Position numbers and translations under genes: made by a program
The notes under the pieces: model-generated
Told to the model about the DNA's origin: nothing
The model's input: the letters and a program-made list of their open reading frames with translations, nothing else
Database searches by the model: none
Shown: positions 54,587 to 62,913 of the stretch, one piece after another
Layout: every line of letters starts with the position of its first letter
Numbering within the stretch: position 1 is the stretch's first letter
From: Sphaerotilus hippei
GTDB taxonomy: Bacteria > Pseudomonadota > Gammaproteobacteria > Burkholderiales > Burkholderiaceae_C
Assembly: GCF_003201595.1 (NCBI RefSeq)
Contig: NZ_QJJS01000003.1
Coordinates: 40,979-104,978, forward strand
DNA length: 64,000 bases
Reading direction: 5' to 3'

Positions 54587-56931
54587 CAGATCAGCTCCTT
54601 GGGGTTGAGGACCATCAGCACGCTGCCATCGCCCATCAGCGCCGTGCCGGCAAAACCGGTCAGGCCCGCGAGCACGCCCTCGAGCGGCTTGAGGATGATG
54701 TCGGTGGCGCCATGGAAGTCGTCGACCATCAGGCCGACGTTCTCGCCCAGCAGGCGCACGACCAGCACGGCGAACTCCCCGTCGTCGTTGCGCCGTGGCG
54801 GCTCGGTCAACGAGAGCATCTGGTTGAGCGGGCGCAGCGGCACGATGCGGCTGCGCAGCACCGTGGTGGCCGCCTGCTTGAAGCGGTGGATGTCGTCGGC
54901 ATGCACCCGCACCGTCTCGACGATCATGTCCATCGGCACGCCGAAGCGCCGTCCGGCGGTCTCGATGATCATCACGTTGGTGACCGCCATCGACAGCGGC
55001 AGCGACAGCCGCAGCGTCGAGCCTTCGCCGCTGACGCTGGTCAGGCTGACCTGGCCGTTGAGGTTCTCGATCGCCGAGCGCACCACGTCCATGCCCACGC
55101 CGCGCCCGGACAGGTCGGAGATCGTGTCGGTGGTGGAGAAACCCGGCAGGAAGACCAGCTGCACCGCATCCTGCTCGCTCAGCGTCGCGGCCTTGTCGGC
55201 CGGGATCAGGCCACGCTCCACGGCCTTGGCGCGCACCCGCTGGGTGTTCACGCCGGCCCCGTCGTCGGCGATCTCGATGACCACGCGGTCGGACTCCTGG
55301 TGGGCGCGGATGCGGATCGTGCCCAGCGCCGGCTTGCCGGCGGCGCGGCGCTGTTCGGGCCGCTCGATGCCATGGTCCAGGCTGTTGCGCACGATGTGGA
55401 TCAGCGGGTCGGCCAGCGCCTCGATGACGTTCTTGTCGGCCTCGGTGTCCTCGCCCTCGATCAGCAGCTGCACCTCCTTGCCGAGCTTGCGCGAGATGTC
55501 TCGCACCAGGCGCGAGAAGCGCTGGAACACCACGCCCACGGGCATCATGCGCACCTGCATGATGGCGTGCTGCATGTCCTCGGCGATGCGGTTGATGACC
55601 GCGTACTGGGCCTTGATCTCGCGCGCGAGCTCGCGCTGGTTGAACACGTTCTCCGCCCGCGTGGCCAGGTAGGGCAGGGCGTTCTTGGCCACCACCATCT
55701 CGCCGATCAGGTCCATCAGGCGGTCGATCTTCTCCTGGTTGACCTTGAGCACCTTGCCGTGGCGTTCCGCGGTCGGGTCCTCGATGCGGCGGGTGGTCTC
55801 GCTGCGAGGCGCGTCGGCGGCCACCGCTTCCGGCTCGCCCTGCGGTCCGTGCTGCTGCATGAAGGCCAGCAGCGCCGGCCCGCCCGCATCGGCCGGCAGC
55901 GCGGCCAGCGCTTCCAGCGCCGCGGTCTGTCCGCTGATGCCCAGCAGCGCCTGCACCGCCTGGCGGGCCGCGGCGGCCGTGCCCGGTGGCAGCGTCGGGC
56001 GTGACAGCAGCGCGATCTGGTCGTTCCACAGCTGCTGGGTGCGCTGCTTGAGCAGCTCGCCCAGCCGAGGGTCGGCGGCCGGCGCGGCCCGCTCGGCCTC
56101 GGCCGGTGCGGCGGGTGCCTGCGCGGCGGGCGGCACGGTGCTGTCCCACAGCTCGATCTGCTCGGGCACGTAGCGGAAGTGCTCCTGCAGGTAGGCCGCT
56201 GGAGCGCTGCTCAGCAGCAGCAGGTCGAGGTTGCAGCGGTAGCAGTCGAGCTCGGCCGGATCGGGCCAGGGCGTGCCGGCGGCCACGTCCAGGTGCAGCA
56301 GGCCGGGGGCCAGCTGGGCCAGGCGCCACGGATCCTCGCCCTTGAAGAAACATTCGGGCTCCGGCAGGTAGCGCAGCGCCACCGCACCAGGATGGGCTGC
56401 CAGCAGGTCGGGCGGCAGCCGGCTCAGCCAGTCGGGCGGTGCGGCCGCCGCCGGTGCCGTGGCGGTGATCGGTGCGGCCACCGGCTCGGTCGCCGGGGGT
56501 TCGGTGGTGGTGCCAGGTCCGGCGGCGGGCTCGGCATCGACACGGTCGAGGTGCTCGCGGATCGATCGGGCCAGCGCCTGCGAGCGTTCGTCGAAGGACG
56601 CGTCGATCTCGCCGCTGGCCTCGATCTGGTCGATCATCAGCGCCGTGAAGTCCATGGCGTCGAGCAGCGTGTCGGCCATCCGGGTACCGTAGGGCAGGGT
56701 CTTGTTGCGCACGCGGTCGAGCAGGTCCTCGCCGGCGTGCACCACCCGCTCGAGCGGCTTGAACTCGAACAGCCCGCAGTTGCCCTTGAGGGTGTGCACC
56801 TGTCGGAACAGGTCGTTGAGCAGCGCCGTGTCGGTGGGGCTCTGCTCCACCTCCAGCAGGCGCTGGCCGATCTGCTCCAGGCACTCGCGCGCCTCCAGGA
56901 CAAACTGTTCCAGCAGTTCCGTCTGTTTCAT
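54586..56931 (-). CDS. cheA: Chemotaxis histidine kinase CheA
   Basis: A 781-residue kinase that phosphorylates CheY and CheB. Hpt domain with His 46 (LFRQVHTLKGNCGLFEF). An Ala/Pro linker then a domain at about 165-270 (ALRYLPEPECFFKGEDPWRL, ELDCYRCNLDLLLLS) also known in other CheA of such clusters but distinct from the P2 domain of E. coli. Dimerisation helices (KVNQEKIDRLMDLIGEMVV), ATPase domain (LIHIVRNSLDHGIERPEQR, IADDGAGVN, GRGVGMDVVRSAIENLNG) and a C-terminal CheW-like domain (GEFAVLVVRLLGENVGLM). All catalytic boxes are intact. Its start overlaps the upstream regulator stop by four bases. Confidence 0.97.
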   Translation of the reverse strand: MKQTELLEQFVLEARECLEQIGQRLLEVEQSPTDTALLNDLFRQVHTLKGNCGLFEFKPLERVVHAGEDLLDRVRNKTLPYGTRMADTLLDAMDFTALMIDQIEASGEIDASFDERSQALARSIREHLDRVDAEPAAGPGTTTEPPATEPVAAPITATAPAAAAPPDWLSRLPPDLLAAHPGAVALRYLPEPECFFKGEDPWRLAQLAPGLLHLDVAAGTPWPDPAELDCYRCNLDLLLLSSAPAAYLQEHFRYVPEQIELWDSTVPPAAQAPAAPAEAERAAPAADPRLGELLKQRTQQLWNDQIALLSRPTLPPGTAAAARQAVQALLGISGQTAALEALAALPADAGGPALLAFMQQHGPQGEPEAVAADAPRSETTRRIEDPTAERHGKVLKVNQEKIDRLMDLIGEMVVAKNALPYLATRAENVFNQRELAREIKAQYAVINRIAEDMQHAIMQVRMMPVGVVFQRFSRLVRDISRKLGKEVQLLIEGEDTEADKNVIEALADPLIHIVRNSLDHGIERPEQRRAAGKPALGTIRIRAHQESDRVVIEIADDGAGVNTQRVRAKAVERGLIPADKAATLSEQDAVQLVFLPGFSTTDTISDLSGRGVGMDVVRSAIENLNGQVSLTSVSGEGSTLRLSLPLSMAVTNVMIIETAGRRFGVPMDMIVETVRVHADDIHRFKQAATTVLRSRIVPLRPLNQMLSLTEPPRRNDDGEFAVLVVRLLGENVGLMVDDFHGATDIILKPLEGVLAGLTGFAGTALMGDGSVLMVLNPKELI

Positions 56932-57356
56932 GTGCCGGCTCCTTGGGCAGCCGCCCGCGTCGCTGCTTCCAGGTCGCCCAGCAGCAGGGCGGCGGTCAGC
57001 ACCAGTTCGGCGGGACGGGCGGGCTTGATGAGGTAGGTGTTGGCGCCGGCCTCGTAGGCGGTGGCGGCGTCCTGGGATTGCGCCTCGGTCGAGACCATCA
57101 TCACCGGCGTCTGCCGCACCTGGGGCAGGCGGCGCAGCTCGCGCACGAAGCTGTAGCCGTCCATCTTGGGCATGTTGATGTCGCAGACGTAGAGGTCGAA
57201 CGGCGCGTCGAGGGGCTGGCGCGCCACCTTCTCCAGCGCCTCCAGGCCGTTGATGGCCTCCTCGACCTGCCAGCCGGCGTCGCTGAGGATCTTGCGGTGG
57301 TACATGCGGACGGTGGCCGCATCATCGATGATCAGGATGTTCCTGGGGGTAGTCAC
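56928..57356 (-). CDS. CheY-type response regulator (second)
   Basis: A 142-residue receiver: LIIDDAATVRMYHRKIL, phospho-acceptor Asp in LYVCDINMPKMDGYSFV, VMMVSTEAQSQD, and LIKPARPAELV with the Lys, followed by a short C-terminal helix and tail. GTG start at 57356 (VTTPRNILIIDD) overlaps the cheR stop by four bases (GTGA). A second CheY in the operon may act as a phosphate sink or drive a different output than the one at 52735. Confidence 0.9.
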   Translation of the reverse strand: MTTPRNILIIDDAATVRMYHRKILSDAGWQVEEAINGLEALEKVARQPLDAPFDLYVCDINMPKMDGYSFVRELRRLPQVRQTPVMMVSTEAQSQDAATAYEAGANTYLIKPARPAELVLTAALLLGDLEAATRAAAQGAGT

Positions 57357-58219
57357 AGTCCGCTCTCCTCGAGAGGCTTCTGGTAGACCATGGCGTCGGC
57401 GAAGCGCCGCACCTGGTAGAGCGACGAGATGCGGCTCATCGACTCCGAATGTCCGAGGCAGACGAAGCCGCCCGGGTGGAGTGCATCGAACATGGCTTCG
57501 GCGGCCACCCGGCGACTGAGGTCGTCGAAGTAGATCAGCAGGTTGCGGCAGAAGATGATGTCGATGTCGCGGAAGCGCCGGGTCTCGACCGCCTCCGCCA
57601 GGTTGACGTGGCTGAACTCGACCGACTCGACCAGCTCGCGCTGGATCTTCCACTCGTGCTCGTTGAGCCGGGTGAAGTACTTCTCGAGGTAGGCCTTGGG
57701 CAGGTTGGAGACCGAGCGCTGGGAGTAGACGCCCCGGCGGGCCGCGTTCAGCACGTTGGTGTCGATGTCCGAGGACAGGATCTCGACCTCGTAGTCCTCG
57801 ATCTGCGCCCAGCGTTCGAGCAGGTAGATCGCGATCGAATACGGCTCCTCGCCGGTCGACGACGGCACGGACCAGATGCGGATGCGCCCGCCCGGCCGCT
57901 TGCGCCGCGCCACTTCGCTCATCATGTCCTTGACCAGGCAGTCGAACTGGTAGCTCTCGCGGAAGAAGTAGGTCTCGTTGACCGTCATCAGGTTGACGAG
58001 CTGCTGCAGCTCCTCGCCCTTGGCCTCGAAGCGCAGCGCGATGAAGTAGCTGCGGAAGTTCTCGCTGCCGGTGGCCTCGATGCGCTCGACCAGGCGCTTG
58101 TCGACGAAGTAGCGCTTGTTGTCATCGAAGTGGATGCCGGTCTTGCGGTAGAAGAACTCCCTGAACTTCAGGAAGTCCGCATCGCTGATCGTGATCGGCT
58201 TGACCGCGGCGGCTCTCAT
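57353..58219 (-). CDS. cheR: Chemoreceptor methyltransferase CheR
   Basis: Methylates glutamates of chemoreceptors using S-adenosylmethionine. The 288-residue protein has the N-terminal CheR helical domain (FLKFREFFYRKTGIHFDDNK, RIEATG-ENFRSYF), the SAM site IRIWSVPSSTGEEPYSIAIY, RDIDIIFCRNLLIYFDD and the end LGHSESMSRISSLYQV. No beta-subdomain pentapeptide partner is seen in the receptor of this operon. The start at 58219 overlaps the HEAT gene stop by four bases. Confidence 0.95.
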   Translation of the reverse strand: MRAAAVKPITISDADFLKFREFFYRKTGIHFDDNKRYFVDKRLVERIEATGSENFRSYFIALRFEAKGEELQQLVNLMTVNETYFFRESYQFDCLVKDMMSEVARRKRPGGRIRIWSVPSSTGEEPYSIAIYLLERWAQIEDYEVEILSSDIDTNVLNAARRGVYSQRSVSNLPKAYLEKYFTRLNEHEWKIQRELVESVEFSHVNLAEAVETRRFRDIDIIFCRNLLIYFDDLSRRVAAEAMFDALHPGGFVCLGHSESMSRISSLYQVRRFADAMVYQKPLEESGL

Positions 58220-58842
58220 GTCGACTCGATTCGTGTCCGGGCGATGTCGATCGCGAAGGTGGTGAATGGATCGTCGGAAAAGCGGCTGCGTGCGGCCGCC
58301 AGCGGCGCCAGGTGCATGGAGGTGCCGACCTCGGTGATCACCTCGATCGCCGCGCCCACCACGTTGATGGCGGTCTCGGCCTGCAGCACCTGCTGCAGCC
58401 AGTGGCCCACCCGGGCATGGCGCAGCTCGCCCAGCAGGTTGACGGTGAAGATGCGCACGTCGGCGTCCGTGTCCTGGAGCAGCTGGTCGATGCGCGACCC
58501 CACCACGTCGGGCAGGTGGGCCAGGCTCTCGATCGCGCCGTTGCGCAGATTGGCGTCCTCGCTGCGCAGCAGCGGCAGCAGCGCGTCGACCGCAGCGGCA
58601 CCGCCGAGGGTGCACAGGCTCGTGAACAGAGCCTCCCGCACGCTGCCGTCGATCTCGCGGGTGAGTGCCGCGCCCAGGGCCGTGACGGCCTCCGGGCACT
58701 GGGCGAGGTCACGCGCGGCCCAGCGCCGCACGCTGCTGTCGGCGTCCTGCAGCTGGGCCATCAGGCCCTGGGTGTCGCGGACATAGTCCCGCTCGGTGAC
58801 CGGATGCAGCACCGCTGCGTCCTTGGCTTTCTTGAGTCCCAT
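58216..58842 (-). CDS. HEAT-repeat protein in the chemosensory operon
   Basis: A 208-residue all-helical protein with repeated patterns D-V/SVR..A---L: LQDADSSVRRWAARDLAQCP, IDGSVREALFTSLCTLGG, SEDANLRNGAIESLAHLPDV and DTDADVRIFTVNLLGELRHA, about 30 residues apart. HEAT repeats build a protein-binding superhelix. No enzyme residues. Position between the CheW-scaffold and cheR genes, with overlapping stop and start, points to a role in the array, perhaps binding a regulator; that is inference. HEAT proteins occur in some other chemosensory clusters. Confidence 0.85.
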   Translation of the reverse strand: MGLKKAKDAAVLHPVTERDYVRDTQGLMAQLQDADSSVRRWAARDLAQCPEAVTALGAALTREIDGSVREALFTSLCTLGGAAAVDALLPLLRSEDANLRNGAIESLAHLPDVVGSRIDQLLQDTDADVRIFTVNLLGELRHARVGHWLQQVLQAETAINVVGAAIEVITEVGTSMHLAPLAAARSRFSDDPFTTFAIDIARTRIEST

Positions 58843-58905
58843 GGCTGACCTTGGTTGGATCGGGGAACCCCGGGCGGCCGCGGCACGGCCGTCCCGGGTG
58901 TCGGG

Positions 58906-60567
58906 TCAGGCGGCCTGGCGCAGGCCGGGTTCGGCCCGTCCGGTGCCGGTCTCGGCCTCGCTGGTGTCGCCGCCCTGCGTCCAGCCCTGGATCGACTGGA
59001 CCTCGCGCGACTGCAGCAGGTGGTCCGGATCGATCAGCATCACCAGGCGCTGGTCGTGGTCCAGCTTGGCGACCTGGCTGATCAGGCGACCCTGCTCGAC
59101 CGAGAGGTCCGGTGCCGGATCGATCTGCTGGCGCGGGATGCGCAGCACCTCGGCCACCGAGTCGACGATGAAACCGGTGCGAACGCCGTTGAGCAGGTAG
59201 ACCATGATGCGCTGGCGGTCGTTGCGCTCGATGCCGGCCATGCCCAGGCGGGTGCGCTGGTCGATCACCGGCAGCACGGTGCCGCGCAGGTTGATCACGC
59301 CTTCGACGAAACGCGGCGTGCGGGGCACCCGGGTCAGCGTCTCGGGCACGCGCACGATCTCCTGCACGCTCATGATCGGCACGCCGAACTCCTCGGCCCC
59401 CAGGCGGAAGATGACCACCTGGGTGTCGTCGTCGTCCCGGCTGGACTCGCGCTCGCCATTCGATCGGCTGGTGTTCATGTCGTCGTCCTCGCTCAGCGTC
59501 AGGTCCCGGTCCCGGGCCTGCTCCAGCGCGTCCCGCACCTCGCTCATGCCCAGCAGCTGCCGGGTATCGATGATCGAGACCAGACGCTTGCCGTCCTCGA
59601 GCCGGCAGATGCCGGCGAATTCCTGCAGCGCGCTGTCGCGGGCCAGCAGGGCGGGCATCGGTTCGGCCAGGGCCCTGGGCACGCTCAGCACTTCCTTGAC
59701 CGAGTCGGTGACCAGACCGACCTGGGAGCCACCGGGCAGGGCGATCACCACGATGCGGTGCTGTTCCTGTGCGTGCAGGACCGGCAGCCCGAACATCGAG
59801 CGCAGGCTCACCAGCGGCAGCAGGCGCTGGCGCAGCGAGATCACGCCCAGCACGTGGCCGGCGGTGTTGGGCAGCGCGGTGATGCGCTCGGGCAGCTGCA
59901 CGATCTCGTGCACATGGGCGATGTCCACGGCGTACTCCTGCTCGGCCACCGCGAAGGACACCAGCCGCAGCTCCTCGCTGCCGGCGTGGTCCTCGTCGTC
60001 GTCCGCGCCGTCGGCCGTGCCGTGCACCTCGCCCATCTCGAGGCGACGGCTGTCGCCGCGCTGCGCCACCTGGCTGAACTCCTGCTCGATCAGGCGGGCG
60101 AAGTCCAGCACGAGCAGCAGGCGCTGGTCGTTGCGGTCCTGGTCCTGCCGGATCACGCCGGTGATGAAGTCCGCCGCGACGACGCTGCTGATGCTCGAGG
60201 CCGGCTCGATCTGGCCCGGCTCGACGCTGACCACGCTGGCCACGCGGTCCACCACGAAGCCCAGCGGCTGGCCGAGGTTGATGACCACCGCCCGGGTGGC
60301 GTCGTCGTTGTCGCGGGCCTCGCAGCCGAACAGCCGGCGCAGGTTGATCAGCGGCAGCACCCGGCCGCGCAGGTTGGCCAGCCCGTCGAGGGTGTCGGGC
60401 GCCAGCGGCAGCTGGGCCACCACCGGGACGCGGATGATCTCCTGCACCGGGCCCATCGGCACGGCGAACATCTCGCCGGCCAGCGCGAAGGTCACGAACT
60501 GGTTGTCCTGGCCCGCGAGCTCGTCGTCCGCCGCGTCACCGACCGTGTCTGTGGAATGGTCGCTCAT
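58906..60567 (-). CDS. Scaffold protein with three CheW domains
   Basis: A 553-residue soluble protein consisting of three CheW-like domains (about 22-165, 198-345 and 383-525). Each opens with the same pattern: QFVTFALAGEMFAVPMGPVQ, RLVSFAVAEQEYAVDIAHVH and QVVIFRLGAEEFGVPIMSVQ. Each also has the ANLRGRVLPLINL or equivalent binding loop (VISLRQRLLPLVSL, GVINLRGTVLPVIDQ). Acidic linkers (ADGADDDEDHAGSEE, TLSEDDDMNTS) join them. Single CheW proteins bridge receptor and CheA; three in tandem could cross-link three receptor or kinase sites. Follows the dual-tip receptor gene. Confidence 0.92.
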   Translation of the reverse strand: MSDHSTDTVGDAADDELAGQDNQFVTFALAGEMFAVPMGPVQEIIRVPVVAQLPLAPDTLDGLANLRGRVLPLINLRRLFGCEARDNDDATRAVVINLGQPLGFVVDRVASVVSVEPGQIEPASSISSVVAADFITGVIRQDQDRNDQRLLLVLDFARLIEQEFSQVAQRGDSRRLEMGEVHGTADGADDDEDHAGSEELRLVSFAVAEQEYAVDIAHVHEIVQLPERITALPNTAGHVLGVISLRQRLLPLVSLRSMFGLPVLHAQEQHRIVVIALPGGSQVGLVTDSVKEVLSVPRALAEPMPALLARDSALQEFAGICRLEDGKRLVSIIDTRQLLGMSEVRDALEQARDRDLTLSEDDDMNTSRSNGERESSRDDDDTQVVIFRLGAEEFGVPIMSVQEIVRVPETLTRVPRTPRFVEGVINLRGTVLPVIDQRTRLGMAGIERNDRQRIMVYLLNGVRTGFIVDSVAEVLRIPRQQIDPAPDLSVEQGRLISQVAKLDHDQRLVMLIDPDHLLQSREVQSIQGWTQGGDTSEAETGTGRAEPGLRQAA

Positions 60568-60602
60568 CGCGATCCTCCTGATGAGGGTTGAGTCGCCCGG
60601 GT

Positions 60603-62534
60603 TCAGGCACTTTGAAGCTCATCGGCCAGCGAGGCGATCTCTTCGATGGCGGCGGCCAGTTCGTCGGCGCCCTGGGATTGCTGCTTGGCGGCGGCGGCGG
60701 CCTGTTCGGCCGACTTCTCCGCCTGCTCCGACGCCGCGGAGATCTGCTCCACGCCCGTCTTCACCTGGCTCAGCGCGGTGACGATCTCCTGCGAGGCGGC
60801 CATCGCTTCGCGGTTGCCCTTCTCGATGTCGGCGATGTCACGCTCCATCGTCACCAGCGCCGTGGTGATGGACTTGGACTTCTCCACTTCGCTGGTCGCG
60901 CTGGCGGCGATCTCGATCAGGTCGCGGCCGACCATGCCGATCTGGTCCTGGATCGACTTCACCATGTCCTTGATGCGGTCGGCGTTTTCGGCCGAGTCGT
61001 GCGCCAGGTTGCGGATGTCGGTGGCCACGACGACGAAGCCCTTGCCGTATTCGCCCGCGCGGGCGGCTTCGATCGAGCCGTTGACGGCCAGCATGTTGGT
61101 CTGGATCGAGACCTGGGTGATGGCGTCGACGATCTTGTCGATCTTGCGGCTGACCAGCTCCAGCTCCTTGATCTGCACCAGGCTGTTGCGGGTCGAGTCC
61201 ACCGCGCCCGACACGCTGCGCAGCAGCCCGTCGATGTGGGTCTTGTTGTCCGACATCAGCGACTGGATGGCCTGCGCCCGCTCGCGGGCGTTGCCGGCAC
61301 GCTCCTCGGCCAGCTGGGCGCCGGTCTCGATCTGCGTCACGGCCGCGGCCGATTCGGTCGCCGCCGATGCCTGGCTCTGGGCGCCCTTGCGGATCTGCTC
61401 GAGCGCCACCATGATCTGGCTGGCCGAGCGGTTGATCTCCTGCACCGCCGAGGAAAGCTCCTCGGCCGAGCTGGCCACGTCCTCGGCGCTCTTGGCGATG
61501 TCGGTGGAGTTCTTCAGCTCGTCGGCCAGCTCCGACAGGTTGCCGGCAGTCTGCTCGCACTCGGCCAGCGCCGAGGTCTGCTCGCCCACGGTCTTGGTCG
61601 CCTCCTCGCAGGCCGACGACTGCTCGCTGGCGGCCGCGGCGATCTGCTCCGAGCCCTTGATGGCCTGGGTGGCGGCCACCGTGCTCTGCTGGGCGGCCGA
61701 GGCGATCTCGATCGCGCCGGCGACGATGCTGGCGGCGTCCTCGCGGATCTGGCCCAGTTGCTGCAGGATGACGGAGCTCTTCTCGACTTCGGCCTGCACC
61801 GAGGTGGATGCGTCGTTGATGCCCGCGGCGATCACCTTGACCTCGCCCTGGATCTGGCCGACCAGGTCCTGGATCTGCTTGGCGCTCTTCTCGGAGGTTT
61901 CCGCCAGCGTGCGCACCTCGTCGGCGACGACGGCGAATCCCTTGCCGTGCTTGCCGGCCCGGGCGGCCTCGATGGCCGCGTTCAGGGCCAGCAGGTTGGT
62001 CTGGTCCGCGATGCGGGCCACGGCCTTGACGATGTCACCGATGTTGGCCGCCTGGCGCTCGAGCTCGCCGACCATCTTCACCGATTCGCTCTGGCGCTGC
62101 GCGGCGACGCCGACGTTGGTGATCGTCGAGCGCACTTCCGAGTCGATGCGGGCGACCAGTTGCTGGCCGGCCTCGGCCTTCTGCTGGGCCTGGGTCACCA
62201 GGGCCAGCTGGCGGTTGATCGCACCGGTCACCTGGTTGATCGCCGCCAGCGATTCCTGGGCTGCACCGGCGGCCTCCTCGGCGCCGGCCGAGATCTGGTC
62301 GGTGGCGCGCTTGAGTTCTTCCACGGCGGAAGCCGCCTCGTTGATGCCGCTGGACAGCTCGTTGGACGCCGCGGCCACACGCTCGGCCGCCTGCTGCTGC
62401 TTGGCCATCGTGCGCGCCTTGCGGCGCTGGGCGTCCGCCTCGCGCGCGACGTTCTTCGGGATGCCGCTCGCGGTGGCGAACAGGGCAGTGGGCGTTTCCT
62501 TGGGCGCGCTGCCCACTTTGCGGACGAGGGACAT
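60603..62534 (-). CDS. Soluble chemoreceptor with two signalling tips (DosM-like)
   Basis: A 643-residue helical protein with no signal peptide and no membrane segment. Two receptor signalling regions are present: tip 1 [20 protein letters not shown] (175-194, Q178) and tip 2 [20 protein letters not shown] (475-494, Q478), exactly 300 residues apart. Each is followed by G-GFxVVA and a helix with methylation-type Gln/Glu patches. The N-terminus ([19 protein letters not shown]) gives no sensor domain. The plan matches DosM, the dual-signalling-domain receptor that stabilises cytoplasmic arrays in Vibrio cholerae. First gene of the operon; start at 62534 has a ribosome-binding sequence (GGAGTCACTG) just before it. 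Confidence 0.9.
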   Translation of the reverse strand: MSLVRKVGSAPKETPTALFATASGIPKNVAREADAQRRKARTMAKQQQAAERVAAASNELSSGINEAASAVEELKRATDQISAGAEEAAGAAQESLAAINQVTGAINRQLALVTQAQQKAEAGQQLVARIDSEVRSTITNVGVAAQRQSESVKMVGELERQAANIGDIVKAVARIADQTNLLALNAAIEAARAGKHGKGFAVVADEVRTLAETSEKSAKQIQDLVGQIQGEVKVIAAGINDASTSVQAEVEKSSVILQQLGQIREDAASIVAGAIEIASAAQQSTVAATQAIKGSEQIAAAASEQSSACEEATKTVGEQTSALAECEQTAGNLSELADELKNSTDIAKSAEDVASSAEELSSAVQEINRSASQIMVALEQIRKGAQSQASAATESAAAVTQIETGAQLAEERAGNARERAQAIQSLMSDNKTHIDGLLRSVSGAVDSTRNSLVQIKELELVSRKIDKIVDAITQVSIQTNMLAVNGSIEAARAGEYGKGFVVVATDIRNLAHDSAENADRIKDMVKSIQDQIGMVGRDLIEIAASATSEVEKSKSITTALVTMERDIADIEKGNREAMAASQEIVTALSQVKTGVEQISAASEQAEKSAEQAAAAAKQQSQGADELAAAIEEIASLADELQSA

Positions 62535-62913
62535 CAGTGACTCCTGTGGTGTCTGGACACATGGCCGGAGCGAAGCGGTTGCTCCTCCTGCCGATCCCTG
62601 CGTCACCAGGTCAGACGGGCGTCTGCCCGCCGTGCCTGGAGACTCCAGCAACAGCCGCTTCAAGCATCACGGACCTGCCACTGCGCAAGGGAATGGTCTA
62701 TTCGACCGGTTTTCAACCCGCTGCAATCCGTCGAACAGGCGGGTCGCGCCCGTGCAGATGTCGATCTGCGACCGACGGGAGCATTCTTCGCGGTCCGGAT
62801 TTGATCTTCATTAAAATAGACTAACCGCATAGCAGTAAATAAACTGCAGGAAAGTCTTGAAAGCAGGGGGCGCCAGATCCGGAAAATCCTCCCGGACGCG
62901 GCGTCAAGCCGCT
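62535..62913. other. Intergenic region upstream of the chemosensory operon
   Basis: About 380 bases without a gene, between the start of the dual-tip receptor and the stop of an acyltransferase, both on the minus strand. The stretch 62800-62860 is strikingly AT-rich for this genome (TTAAAATAGACTAACC, AGTAAATAAACTGC), as expected for the operon promoter. I could not fix a well-spaced -35/-10 pair or a FliA-type promoter. A small hairpin CAGAT-gtcg-ATCTG lies near 62755-62768. Confidence 0.5.
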
